A DNA stretch of 64,000 nucleotides from Amylostereum areolatum (GCA_012932865.1 SAXG01000014.1:124001-188000); one strand, 5' to 3'. Shown: positions 19,931 to 31,767, numbered from the stretch's first letter. Numbers and translations: made by a program. Notes: a model not told the origin generated them from the sequence alone.

Positions 19931-22900
19931 ATGGCCTCCACTAGCATATGCCCTGGGTGCGGCATGTCGTTCAAACCCTCCGGACTCTCCCGCCATTGGA
20001 CATCAACCCACAACGTGTGGTGCAAGAACGCGTATAGCGCTGCCCAAGCGAAGGCGGCTCTCGCCGCCCCCCTTATTCCACCCAATCATACAGCACCTGC
20101 ACCCCCGACCCCGACCCCGCCTGCCGTCACTTTGCCTGCATCTGATTATTTTGACCAAGACTATACTCCGGAACGGCCTCGGGCTTGGCGCGATGGACGT
20201 CGACGGGGCAGGGGATATGCCTGGACTGGAGAGTGATACGGACGAGGAGGACGAAGAAGATGACGGAGACGAAAATGACGAAGAAGACGCACTTGCACTT
20301 GAAGAGCTGAATGCGGCGGCCTACTGGGAGGCTCGAGAGGCTTCGCCATTGAACACAACATCCCCTCCTATGTCTCCGCTGTCTGCCACCATAACCGGTC
20401 AACACTCTAATCCCGATGCTGCCAACGCAAACTCGCCGCCTGCGCCTTCCCCTGCCATTGGACCACAAGCCTCACGCCGGTGTCCAGCTCCCCACTCTCA
20501 AGGCTCCCCTCCGGCTCACTGTCAACCATTTTCCCGGGCAAGCTGGGGAAGCAATCGGCGCAAGTCAATCGCCTTACGCGGACATGCGTAACAAAATGGA
20601 TTCGAACCATCGCAACAACATATGGGCACCAGTTCCGCTCGAAACTGGATTGGTCTATGGCGTACTGGGCGAAGTCTCGAGGCGCGACATCATCCGCCGT
20701 TACTGATCTGCTTCAGATTGATGATGTGGGTATCCTCATATTAACCATCCCTGTTGTGTTTACTAAAAGTCAGTTGTATAGCTTTCCTGAACGCCTCGGG
20801 CTGTCGTACAAGAACATCAACCAGTTAAACAAGATCATTGATGAACAAATTCCAGACCGTCCCGTCTTTCGAAAAGAAGAGATCCAATTGGGTGGCGAGA
20901 CATTTGACCTCTATCTTCGCGACCTTATCCCCTGCATACGGGCTCTTTTCGGTGACCCCGAGTTCGCAAAATACCTCGTGTTTGCACCTGAACGTCACTA
21001 TCAAGACCCGGACAAGACAATTCCCATCTACAACGAGATGCACACCGGTCGTTGGTGGTGGAGTGTTCAGGTAACATGTCTCATCCTTGACGGAACTCAT
21101 GCAACAACTCCAGAAATCGCTCGAAGCAATCTGTCCGGGCGCGACCGTGATCCCGCTCATTGTATCTTCCGACAAGACGCAGCTCACGCTGTTCCGGAAC
21201 AAGTCAGCGTACCCGGTATACTTGACAATTGGGAATATCCCCAAAGACATCCGGCGCAAGCCCTCGCGCCATGCGCAGGTGCTCGTCGGTTACCTTCCCA
21301 CCGCCAAACTCAACAAGATTACGAACAAGGCTGCACGCCGTCGCGCCCTGTCGAACCTGTTCCACGAGTGCATGCATCGCATTCTGAAGCCTGCAAAGCA
21401 GTACGGGTTGTCCGGGATCGCCATGATGAGCGGCGACGGGTGCTGGAGACGATGCCATCCGATCTACGCCACTTTCGTTGGTGACTATCCCGAGCAAGTG
21501 TTGGTGACATCAACGCTCACGGGTGACTGCCCCAAGTGCACTGTCCATCATAACGAACTTGGCGACCACATCCACAACCCTGTTCTCCGCGATATGGACG
21601 ACATCCGAGACATCTTCATGGATCTTGAAGACGGCGATGCCTCCGCTTTCCACGCTGCATGCCGCGAGGCTCGACTGAAGCCGACATTTCATCCGTTCTG
21701 GGAAGATCTACCTGCTAACCAACATATTCGTCTCGGTTACCCCGGACATTCTCCATCAACTGTATCAAGGAGTGGTCAAACATGTCGTCTCATGGATCCA
21801 GGAGCCCGGTGTCTTTGGTACCGACGAAATCGATGCGCGTTGCCGCCGGATGCCCCCTAACCACCACACTCGACTCTTCACGAGCGGTATCTCGTCGCTG
21901 TCACGGATCACAGGATCCGAGCACAAGGATATCTGCCGCATCCTCATGGGTCTCATTGTTGACCTTCCCCTCCCAAACGGCTTGGACCCTGCTCAACTGG
22001 TCCGCGCTGTCCGCGCCCTCCTAGACTTCCTCCACATAGCCCAGTTTCCGTCGCACACTGGGGAGACCCTTGACTCTCTTGACGACGCGCTTCGACGGTT
22101 TCATGATAACAAGCAGATCTTCGCCGATCTCGGTGTCCGCGAGCACTTCAACCTTCCCAAGATCCACTCCATGTGCCATTACCGTCCCAGCATCGAGCTT
22201 TTTGGTACGACAGACAACTACAACACAGAACAGTCGGAGCGTCTCCACATTGATTTCGCGAAGGATGCATATCGAGCAAGTAACCACAAGGACGAATATC
22301 CTCAAATGACTACCTGGCTCGAGCGCCGCGAGAAGATGCAGCGACATTCCGCTTTCATTCAATGGCGTCTCTCTGAGCATCCAGGTGCTTCCGACGTACC
22401 CGAACCCGTTTCGGAGACCCGCTTGCGTGTCCGGCTTACAAAGGAGCCCACGCACAAGGTCGTCTCACTCGACACCCTCAGCGACGAGTACGGTGCGGTA
22501 GATTTCTCCGACGCACTGGCCGACTTCGTCACCCGCCACAACAACCCATCTCTTGGACCTGCGGCCGCTCGGCATGTTGCAGACAACACGCGCATCCCAA
22601 CGCGGAGTGTGGCCGTATATCACCGAATCAAGTTTTGGAATCACGACGAGTTGGGGCGTGATTTTGGCTTAGAAGAAGACGATGCCATTCACGTTCGCCC
22701 AAGTCGAACGGACACGCTGGGAAGGCACGTTCCGGGGCGGTTTGATACTGTGCTGGTGAAAACGCGTTCCGGATCGGCGGGTGGAGCAGGCGCTAATAGT
22801 AGGTTCTAGCACCTTTCGCGCGTAACATGGCACTGCTAACTTTCCTAGATTACAGAGTCGCGCAAGTGCGCGTCGTCTTCAAGATTGCAGCCCGGGCAGC

Positions 22901-23213
22901 ATTTCAGCTCTATGCTAACTCGCGGTCGGACGCAGATCCACCCCAACATCTCGCATATGTCGAGTGGTTTACTCCATTCGCAAGGACACCCAATCCGGAC
23001 GATGGCACGTACACGGTATCTCGCTCCATGCGGAACCAGAGGCGAGAGGCGCAGGTGATTCCTGTGGATTCCATTGCACGTAGTGTCCATCTATTCCCGT
23101 GTTTCGGGTCTCGTGCCCCTCGACACTGGACTAGCTTCAATGTCCTTGAAGAATGCACGAGCTTCCGTGTAAATGTTGACCTAGACAAACATACTTACAT
23201 GACTGTTTATTGA
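19931..23213 (+). pseudogene. Plavaka transposase, at least three frameshifts
   Basis: The N terminus has a C2H2-like finger (CPGCGMSFKPSGLSRHWTSTH), then a Pro-rich and an acidic region, the conserved VNHFPGQAG, WAKSRG, LGLSYKN and GDPEFAKYLVFAPERHY blocks, SSDKTQLTLF, TIGNIPKDIRRKPS, GDYPEQVLVT, HPFWEDLP, and a C-terminal TDNYNTEQSERLHIDFAKDAYR. Introns: 20726-20773, 21071-21113 (43 nt) and 22799-22848. The reading frame must change without a usable intron near 20160-20205, near 20631 (WAP to FRSKLDW) and near 21718 (DLP to NIFVSVTPD), so it is probably dead. The family match is to basidiomycete proteins annotated as Plavaka (CACTA-like); SSDKTQL probably holds one catalytic Asp. Confidence 0.8.
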
Positions 23214-23357
23214 ATACCACTCCGTTGTAACTGTATACATCTGGCTTTATATCACTGCAATGTCATTTGATTCTCATTGTAATACCAGCCAATCTGATCT
23301 ACTAGCTAAACAAGAGATTTCAACGGGACTCGTCGAGATACACGGCTAGCCTGAAGA

Positions 23358-23585
23358 CCGTGAGAATGACGTGAGACCATCAGTGCGAGCGCGAAGGGCG
23401 TGCACTCACCGTGAGAATGTTTTGAGGCCCTCGGCGGAGGCGTGAAAGCCTGCACTGTCCGTGAGAGCCTCGTGAAGGCCTCCAGAGCAAGCGTGAAAGG
23501 CCTGCAAGGTCCGTGAGAACGTCCAAAAGGCCTTCAGAGCAAGCGTGAAGGATGTGCACCGACCGTGAGAACGTCGTGAAGACCC
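23358..23585 (+). repeat. Subterminal ~51-bp tandem repeats
   Basis: Five imperfect units starting with CCGTGAGA at 23358, 23409, 23459, 23511 and 23563. The shared core is CCGTGAGAAYG..GAGCAAGCGTGAA. Position near the element end suggests transposase-binding subterminal repeats. Confidence 0.6.
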
Positions 23586-23635
23586 GTTTGAGGCCGTTTG
23601 GGGCCGTTTGCGCGCGTTAGAGAACCCCCTGCTAT

Positions 23636-23676
23636 ATAGCGGGGGTTTGCACGAGATTTGCAGAATGGGGTTTTCC
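23636..23676 (-). repeat. Right terminal inverted repeat of the Plavaka element
   Basis: Ends ..GCAGAATGGGGTTTTCC on the plus strand. It includes a palindromic segment, CCCCCTGCTATATAGCGGGG, at its inner side (from 23627). Confidence 0.5.
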
Positions 23677-24989
23677 TGATGCTGTATCTAATTCGCCACC
23701 ATTCTCTTCTATTTCGCATGAAGGAGCTGATCTATACCTGCCACCCGCAACACAACCCCTCCCAGCTACCGATAGCAAGACGAATTCGTCGCGTACAGGT
23801 CGTTCTGTACGCATTGCAGAATTTGCTTGCCCTCGCGATGGAATCGCCCACGGTCCTTTGCACTCTTCGCAACATGGATGCCGAACTTCAAGCCACAGCC
23901 TCTTTCTACGCAATAGTCAAGAGAGCTTCTTTCATTTCCCGTTCTCCCGGTACAGATCTATCCTTCGCAGTATCGGTCGCATGCGCGCTTGCGCAGCTTC
24001 GAGACGAGATGGTGAATGACATTGTGAACGGCGCGGGCGCGGGCGCAGAGATCGGGTCAGCTCCTAACGGCGATTCGTACGTTCTACGGATTTTCAGGAC
24101 GAGCTGGAGCGCTGCCCGTCCCGGAGGTCCTTTTTTTGATCCTGCAGACATCGATCTTCGTTGGACACCCTCGAGCGCGAAGACGGCTCCCATCTCGAGC
24201 AATGAAAGCGCCAGCTATGTTATGGATGCAATACGGCGGGGAGGATATCTCCACAATCTCAACATTTTCCTTCAAACCGTATGGGGGATAGATTGTCGCT
24301 CTGACGGCATCCCCACAAAAGACCACGACCTTGTCATGCAGACCATGACCATCCTCTCCCACTCCTTCGAAGAGGGATGCGCATACAAAGGTCGTATCAT
24401 GTGGCAAGACGCCGTGGACAAATTCGCGGAGCTCTGGGAGGAAATCATGGGAGACCGATGTATATATGCCCTGCCAGCTCAATTTCTCGAGTTGTTACGC
24501 CATGTCGCCAACTTCGTTCTTCCCCTCGCCACTCCTTTCTACGCACTCAGAGCGCCGCTTCCAGACCCCACCCCCTCTGAAATTGTCTACCTTGAGGGCA
24601 GTCCAAACGTCGCAGAAGGCGGAGATGTTGGTTCTCGTGCACCAACTAGAGGTGGCGAGTATAACGATGACTACGATGCCCATACTATCGAGCCAGATCC
24701 TGCGCGTGGCACGGATAGGAAGACGATTGTACGTTTCTCCTCACCGGCCAGCGAGAACGGCCAAACTCTGCAGACACGTCCTATGCTATCACCCGAGCTC
24801 GAGCGTCTCAGCGCAAGCGCGGGTTCACGAGAAGGCGATGGACGCGCACAGGCTCCTGATGCAGACGGGTACATGTCGAGGTCCCTGTCGGGTAGTGCGC
24901 GTGCCGTACATAAGGGTCTGAATGGCGGCTCATTGCCTGTGTCGTACGTCGCGGGCGAAGGAGATCATCCACTGAATGAAGAAGGTTAG
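23677..24989 (+). pseudogene. DUF6535-family gene lacking its N-terminal half
   Basis: From 23677 the frame reads LMLYLIRHHSLLFRMKELIYTC, aligning with residues after the membrane domain of the intact paralogue at 41.8-43.9 kb (VVYLIQHQSLVDRMHNLIWTC). Shared blocks continue: RRIQAIL-like, CALAQLRDEM, FFDPADIDLRWT, RRGGYLHNLN, MWQDAVDKF. The frame is open to TAG 24987-24989. The membrane-spanning DUF6535 domain is absent; the sequence immediately upstream is the transposon end. The sequence left of the transposon (before 16301) does not look like the missing half. Most likely a remnant, unless the ATG at 23719 is used. Confidence 0.7.
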
Positions 24990-25643
24990 GGTTTTCCCGC
25001 CCGCTAGTTCCCATCCTTTACCTTGTTCACATTGCGATTCAGATGGAACGCGGTGCGGACATGAAGGAGGTAAAGTCGAGGTGGTCGTGGTTTCTCGTGA
25101 CGGTGCCGATCTTGGAGCGAGTGCGTCGTTGAATCCGAAGCAGGAGCGTGCCATGTGCATGTAAGGCTGCCAGAGGCTGGATGGCCCGCGTGGAGGAAGT
25201 GGACTCGAGGAATGTTCCAGTGAGGACAGATTTTATGCGAAATGTTATAGTTAGGATTGCATAATCAAATAAGTGCGCTTTCGCTCTCTCGATCTCTCGA
25301 ACAACTTCAAAGTCAAAGAGCGGATGGAGGATGGTCGATGAAACTGAGAAGAGCGGGGTACAGTATCGCGGGCCGCAATCCGGCAGCTGCCGGTACAGCA
25401 ACTTTCAGCAAGGCTCCAGAGCTCCAGCACCCATCTCTCACTCGACCGGGCCCCGCGACGAACACCATCCATCCAACCCATCCGTATCATATGTCCCTCA
25501 GCGGTACGCAACAGGTACTGTTCATCATCCGCTTTCAAGCAGTCAAGCCTGACACTGACATCGCAAAGTGCACATCCCGGACGACCATATATGGCAGTGA
25601 TCTCCATACTATACAGGTCACTCGCGCTTTACATCCTGTGTGA
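24990..25643. other. Intergenic region; 3-bp target duplication at its right edge
   Basis: No gene seen. Bases 25641-25643 are TGA, matched by TGA at 41305-41307 on the far side of the KDZ element. Confidence 0.5.
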
Positions 25644-25669
25644 GTAACGGCTCGACCGCTTGCGGCCGC
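25644..25669 (+). repeat. Left terminal inverted repeat of the KDZ element
   Basis: Starts GTAACGG and ends GCGGCCGC. One mismatch (A versus T at position 4) with the reverse complement of 41279-41304. Confidence 0.85.
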
Positions 25670-26171
25670 ATATGAGAGGATTTTCCACCCCCCAGCGTGT
25701 TTCGATCCAAACGGCGCGGCCGCCCCCTCAGTTGTCTCCCAGCACCCCCTCTGCCGGTATCCGCTTCGCCAGGACCTCGGTCTAATTTACCATTCGCCAG
25801 GATGTCCTCGCTACACATCCCCTAGCCACCGCTCGCTAGAATTACTGTGTCGGTACCATGTATCCCATGTTTTATTTCCAATACATCCGTGTTACAAACA
25901 TGCTACCAAGATTTGAATAGGCTACAACAAATATACTATGACCAATAATGAACCCCTACACTCGGTGGCAGGCAATATGAAATCGTCCGTTCGAGATGAA
26001 CCCTCGGTAGGCGGAGTGGTCTGCCGAACCACTCATTCCTCGCAGTCGGCAGACCGCTCCACCTACTGAGGGTAGCCAATCATCCCAAACAGATGACTTT
26101 GTCTGTCCTCCCGCCGCGCTAAAACCTCCCCCAGGAAACTACAAGCGAAAACAACACTGTACCGAGGAATC
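25670..26171. other. Left subterminal region with a large hairpin (26001-26072)
   Basis: No gene. Arms 26001-26027 and 26046-26072 pair at 24 of 27 positions around an 18-nt loop; both arms end in the element motif (GGTCTGCCGA / TCGGCAGACC). The outward sequence, GGGATGATTGGCT then GAATGAGTG, recurs at the right end (41171-41229) with similar spacing. Confidence 0.6.
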
Positions 26172-27462
26172 CTACGTTCGGGACCGCTTTCTGTCTCGAC
26201 CCTCTTCCCTGATATCCTCCACTCCACTAACATACCGGGCACGCATCAGAGCCACCAGCTCCTCCTTCATACGATGCAGGGTATTCTCATCTTGGGTGAG
26301 GACACTCAGCATGTGGTCGTACGTCTTCAGGTTCTGAGCAATCCGCCGAGCGTCTCGGTAGATGCTCATCCACGCCGAGGTAAGCTGAGGACCGGCAGCG
26401 TCCATGACATCGTCCGGTAGGGCTGGAGCCTCGGGAGAGCGATCCAGGAAATTGAGCCACTCTTGATACGATTCGTGCTCTGCCGGATGGTCAAATCCAT
26501 ACCCGTCGGCAGCACAATCAAAAAAAAACTCACCTTGCAAGTTGGATCCCTCCAATGCCGCGTCCAGGGTGCCGTTGGAGGGTTCGGCGGCGGTAGGCCA
26601 GGATTCTGAGAGTTGTTAGATCAACAGGTGAAATACGCAGGGTCCACTCACCGTTTGCAAGCCCATCGGCACGCTCCTGCCGACCCACCCTGAAGGATGG
26701 CCGACCGCTGACCCCTGTCACCGAGTCGTCCCAGGACGCGCGTGGCTTTGAAGCCTTCATCAGAGCAGCGTGCTCGGGAGACAGGTCGGGGTCAGACCTC
26801 GTCAGGATCCCCCGGGACGGGGTCGCTTGTCGGTTGCGAATCCGCGGTCGAGTGGGGGACATGGGCGGCACAAGAGACTTGGGCGGTGAGGACGGGGCAG
26901 AGGGGAAAGTCCAGCCCCCGGCCCCAGGCCTTGATCCTGCCGAGGCATTTGTTTCAGGCGGACGCCGGATGACGTAGCATCCCACAGAAGGCCCAGGCAT
27001 ACCAGCTGCTGCCGAGGAAGCGGGGTCTAGCTGCCCAGAAGCATCTTCGTCTCTTGCATCTGGTGGGGGCCGCCGAAAGGTAAACACCGTGGGAGGGGAG
27101 GTAGAAAGGGAAGAGGGGGGAACATGTTGAGGTGGCCGGCGAATTGTGAAGGCGGGATGACGTATGCGCCGTGCCGAGGCCTCCTCGGCAGCTGGCATTC
27201 CCTCAGGTTCGACCTGTTTGTGAGGCCCCTGCATTGTGTATTGGACGGGGTGAGGGGATGGCTGAGAGGGAGCGGGTCGCCGGATGGTGAACTGCGCGGG
27301 GGTAGGGTTTGGGGAAGGTACCGGAGAGGTGTTCATACCTCTCGCCAGTTCTTCGGTTTCAGGCGGTGGGCGCCGAATCACGTACCGAGGGGGAGGGACA
27401 CCAGGTGAAGGAACTTCATGATCAGGAGGCCGACGAATGGTGAAGGGGGTTGAGGTGGGCAT
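26172..27462 (-). CDS. KDZ-element gene A: protein with repeated [FY]xIRRPP motifs
   Basis: Exons 26652-27462, 26534-26605 and 26172-26479 on the minus strand, introns 46 and 54 nt, 1191 nt = 396 aa. The N-terminal ~170 residues hold six copies of an aromatic-x-[IF]-R-R-P-[PA] motif (FTIRRPPD, YVIRRPPP, FTIRRPAP, FTIRRPPQ, FTFRRPPP, YVIRRPPE) plus one degenerate copy, in Pro/Ser-rich linkers. This looks like a disordered, repeated short linear motif, perhaps a docking site. The C-terminal ~120 residues are helical (YQEWLNFLDRSPEAP.., RMKEELVALMRARYV) and end in a basic RDRKRSRT. The second intron could also be read through, being a multiple of three. I know no family for it. It is divergent from gene B with 364 bp between them. 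Confidence 0.6.
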
Positions 27463-27826
27463 GTTTGGGGTGAGGCTTTCGGTGGTCGACGTGGCAGGTG
27501 GTGGACGGAAAATAAGTCGCGTGAAGATGCAGAGGCAAGACTTCGCCACGTGACATAACATATGCCGATCCGAGCCTAAATCATTCCCTTTTCTGGCACC
27601 GTAAGCGACAACACGTCGAAGTAAGCAACGTGTGCCTGAGTTCGGCAACAATCTGTCAAGGCTGCCGAGTACGGTGAAGTTGTCAAAAGTGTGTTTGCTC
27701 GCCCGATTGTTATCAGTCCGGGCCCGCACCGGACCCATCTGCCGAGCGGAGTGCAAATGTCTCTGCCTTATACTTTACAGTTTTGAACCCTCTCTGTTCT
27801 GCCCCCATCGCATCATTTTCCTCACC
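27463..27826. promoter_or_regulatory. Divergent promoter region of KDZ-element genes A and B
   Basis: 364 bp with CTGCCGA copies at about 27665 and 27736. No clear TATA box. Confidence 0.4.
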
Positions 27827-30646
27827 ATGTCCGCCGCCGCCACGAGCAGAGCATGGGAAGCCTTCGCCAACCGGGGCTCCCTCATCATCAACCGTGTAAC
27901 GGCCTACCGAACGTACCGAGCGTGGCTCGCACTCAAGCACGCTTCGCCAGAGGTTCGTTTTAAGTGGATTGGGATGTTTGTGGAGGAATGGGTGCGTCTG
28001 CCGATTGTCTCCCGTTTTCAGATCCTCATTATATCCACAGCATCGTGCAGCGGAACCGCAAAACTGGCACAAGTTCGTTCGCTACGTCTACGACCAAATC
28101 TGCAACCCTGGAGAGGGGGATACTATCACGGCAGATGTCATGGCGAACCGATTCGCCACCGCCCCCCCTTTCCTCGATCAGCCACCAGAGGAGATTGCGG
28201 ACCCGGGCCCAGATCAGTGGTGGATAGCGCTCGGTACGTCGCCGCCAACTGATCTTATCTCATTCGTCTCATGTTTACTCCAGAAGAGTCCGCCGATCCG
28301 GCACTCCAGCCAACGGGTTCACATTCCCGTGCCCCGCGGGCCATCGATGCCGCCTCCGCGACTTCACCATCTACCGACCCCCCAACACGCGGCCGTCGCC
28401 ACACTCGGGACAAGTCTGTCTCTCGCACCCCCGCTACCCCGTCTCGCCCTTCCCGCCAAAGGTCAACCACGCCTAGGCGCAACATCAGCAAGGCGACAGT
28501 GGAAGATTCCGATGAAGAGGACAACACTCAACAACAGGCACAAGATCTGCCGAACGAGGACGCGGACGAGGACGCCGAGGCAGCTGGCGAGAAAGGCAAA
28601 GGTTCCGGGAAGGCCAAAGGCAAGAGGCACCGGGCGCAGGTCACCGGACCCATCGACCCTCCCGACGACCAGTCTGCCGAGCACCTTGCCGATCTTGTCG
28701 AGCGCAAAAACAGGATGTGGAATACCCCGCAGGGCGAAAACTACGTCTACAACGACGTTCGGCAGCATCCTGAATGCTGGGGTTTGCACCCAGACCACCC
28801 GGCACATGAGGTACGTCCCGTACCGATCTCCTCCGCTCCATTTCTGTCAACTTACCGACTTACAGGAACCTTGCACAAACTGTGAAGCAGGCGACTACCC
28901 CTGCTACTGGGGTGTCTCTGGTTCTTGCAGCCCCTGCAGCCTGCGCAATATCAAGTGCAGCCACAACAGTGCCGCAACGTACGCAGCCCTCCACCGAGGA
29001 TGGCATTGGAACGAGGATCGTCGCGGAGCCTTCGTCCGCAGGCTCACCGAGACTGGCAGGCTGACCGAGGAAAGCCTGAAGGCGCTCTCGGCAAGGTTGA
29101 CTCAGCCGGTGCTCCAGTACCCAGGTAAGAACTCTTTGCATGCTCGGTACGAATTCAACTAACATTACCTCAGAGTTTTCCGAGCAACCGATGCCCACCG
29201 TCGCCGAATGGCAAGGCCAGGGCCAGGCAATGAGCAAGGCGAAGAAGACCGCGTCGAAGAAGGCTGCCGAGGAGAAGACCACATCGAAGAAGGCTGCCGA
29301 GGAGAAGACGACTGCCGAGGAGGCGAAGAAAGCTCCCGCTAAGAAAGCGGCCGCTAAGGCTAGCAAGAAGGACAAACCGCCGAGCCGGGCAGCCTCCAAA
29401 CCTCCAAAGCCTCGCCCTGTGCCGACCGTTGAGATGCCCGATAGGACTCCTGCCAAAGGGGCAAGATCGGCAGCGTCGTCATCTCACCAGGCAGACCCCC
29501 CTCGTGCTATCGTCCAGCCTGCGCGTCCCGGTGAGTTTCTTCCCCGACCCCCTCACCGTTAGTATTCCATGCACATCCTCCCCAGTCACTTGCTAATGAT
29601 AGATTATTCTAGCGAAACCAGTAGTTCAAGACGAAGATGATCAGGACATCGACATGGTGGACCAGCTGCACCCCTCCAGCTACGGCCCCCCCTCGCAAAG
29701 TCCTCCCCCAGCATCAGACGTACCGACCCCCGCCCGTGTTTCCTCCATCTCCTTCCCCCGAGCCAGCACCTCCGTCCCCGCTCCCACACCAGGAGTCGTT
29801 CTCGACACAACCGCCCTCGCCCAGATGCTATCGCCATTGCTGTCGGCACACGAGGCTCGCATCGTCAAGATTGTGGAAGATGGCGTCCGGGACGTTCGTC
29901 GGCAGGTCGAGGGCACGAACGCAAAGTTTGCCGAGCTACAAGCGACCATGGCCGAGTTGCAAAACGGCCTCCCTTCTCTCTTGCGCCAGTCCGTACCCCC
30001 CGAGATGGCAGCATCCCAAGGTCAGGCTCCCGACGGCAGCAAGGTTCAGGAAATCTTCGAGATCGTGGAGGCGATCCACGAAAACGTCAAGAATCTCCAT
30101 GTCCTCGTTGTCGACAAATCCCACGAGCAGGTAGACCGGGACGACACGTCGAAGGAAGCCTTGGAGAGCCTCGACAGGCAGCTTGACACGGCACTAGAGA
30201 GTCTTGCAGCCCTCGGCAGCACCGCCGAGAGATTTGCCACTGCCGACCAGGTCAAGGCGTTCCGGACTTCCCTCTCCCAGGACCTCGCCGACTTCCACAC
30301 CGCTACATCGACGAAGCTCACAGACGTGACCCAGGCCACGGACGCGCTGGCGACTTCAACGAGGAAGTCATTCCTCTCGGCTGCTGACGACTGGCAGAAG
30401 GTCTCCCAAGCTATCACAGGCCGGATCTCAAGCCAGGGGAACATGTTAGAGACGTCGGCACAGCAGCGCCAAGCAACTGTCGTTGCATCCTTGACAGGAA
30501 TCACCCAGCAGCTCGTCCAGATCTTCCTCGGCAACATCCCCAATCAGGTCGGGAATCAGGTAGGGGCGTTTGGGGTGGACGACCCCATGTGGCAGGCCAT
30601 GCAGCAGCACCAACAGCAGCAGCAGCAGCAACAGCAGCAACAGCAG

Positions 30647-30687
<41 letters not shown>

Positions 30688-31504
30688 CCCCGCGCCTCCT
30701 CCCGAACCCGCTGCCCAGGGCAACTTCAACCTTATGGACTTCGAGTTTGACCCTAATTTCCTGCCGATTTCCCCTCGGGACGATGCCTTCACGCCTCCCC
30801 AGTCCGGTCCCTCGACCACCGCCCCCCTCCTTGGCTTGCAACCCAAGCAACCCTTGTTTTTTGACTCCTCATCCTCTCCATCGGCTCCCTCTCCAGCTGC
30901 CCCCTCACTCAGCAAGGCTACCTGGGGACCCCAGGCCGAGGGCTTTTCAGACGGCGATGACGGACCCAACTTGGCACCGGCAACTCGCCCGTCCCGAGAA
31001 GGATCCCTTCGTCCATCCCGAGAAGGCTCGATTCGCCCGTCCCGTGAAGGTGGTTCTCGCCAGGGCTCCGAGCATCGCTCGGTCGCGTCTCACGTGTCGG
31101 CGCTCACTATGTCTACCGAGGATGAAGGCGGTGCACGGGTGCCTGCAAAGCGCAAGCGTGTGGGCGAGGACGCTGCCGAGGACAAGCATGGCGGATTATC
31201 CCCCGCATCTTGGGCCGCCTTGAGTCCTGAGGAGCGCATGATCATTGAAGAAGACCCCGAGGCGGACATGCCTGAGCTTCCCAAGAAGGCAAAGAGGGGA
31301 GGCAGCACAGGGAGGGGGGGGAGAGGCAAGGGCAAGGGGAAAAATACCCCCAGCAATGCAGAGCCTGCACTAACTCGGCAACAAGCTCAGAAGAGGGGAG
31401 AAGACCCCGTCGCAGGACCATCTGGCTCTGCAGAGCCGTCGGCATCTGTCACTGCACGTGGGCAGAATAAGCCAAAGAGTGGCAAGGGCCGGGGAGGAAA
31501 TTAG
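27827..31504 (+). CDS. KDZ-element gene B: large protein with Cys cluster, polyQ and basic tail
   Basis: Exons 27827-27991, 28041-28233, 28284-28810, 28866-29124, 29174-29530 and 29613-31504; 3393 nt = 1130 aa with all frames closing. An N-terminal ~120-residue helical region has FKWIGMFVEEW and PDQWWIAL. Next come a Ser/Arg/acidic linker and a cysteine cluster near residues 296-326 (CTNCEAGDYPCYW..CSPCSLRNIKC), probably zinc-binding and loosely like fungal binuclear clusters. Lys/Ala-rich repeats (KKAAEEKTT) follow. Residues ~550-800 are predicted coiled coil (LRQSV.., VQEIFEIVEAIHENVKNL). Then come about 25 glutamines, three RPSREGS repeats and a Gly/Lys-rich tail with KRKR. It is likely nuclear and nucleic-acid binding, by inference. 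Family unknown. Confidence 0.65.
30611..30685 (+). repeat. CAG/CAA repeat encoding polyglutamine
   Basis: About 25 consecutive CAR codons inside gene B, mixed CAG and CAA, which would slow expansion. Confidence 0.85.
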
Positions 31505-31767
31505 ATGGTATGTCGGCTTCGGTAGGTTACGCTTTGGCGTTGGGATCTTGTATGCTTTCATCCATTTTTCTCGGTAGTGTCTGGCTACCCGTCTTGTATC
31601 GCCTGCCGGTTGGGGTGTTTGGTTTCCATACTTGTACTTCGGGTTTTGCTTGCGCGTGCGCGTGTTACTCGGTAGCATTGTGCTACCGAGGTGTATTATT
31701 TATAGGCCCGTACATATACACAAATAAAAATGGCCTTTACAAGTTTTAATGGAGTGGGCTTAGTCTC
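31505..31767. other. Convergent 3' region between KDZ-element genes B and C
   Basis: 263 bp. It contains TCGGTAG-type words at about 31522 and 31576 and a small inverted pair, CTCGGTAGCATTGTGCTACC, at about 31669. An AATAAA lies near 31722 on the plus strand. Confidence 0.4.

Larger units (their letters stand above)
16303..23676. mobile_element. Plavaka-type DNA transposon with a DUF6532 partner gene
   Basis: The right end read inward (GGAAAACCCC..TGCAAACCCCCGCTATATAG) matches the left end (GGAAAACCCC..TGCAAAACCCTGCTAATTAG): the first 10 bp are identical, then 17 of 21 after a 15-bp insertion in the right arm. A 2-bp TG flanks both sides (16301-16302 and 23677-23678), which fits CACTA-like elements, but a dinucleotide is weak evidence. 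Inside are a divergent pair: the DUF6532 gene (minus) and a Plavaka transposase (plus). Five ~51-bp subterminal repeats sit near the right end. The right boundary is supported because DUF6535-like coding begins immediately after it. Confidence 0.6.

Noticed and set aside
30556..30969. Minus-strand ORF rich in cysteine and leucine
   Set aside because: It is the antisense of the polyglutamine tract in gene B.
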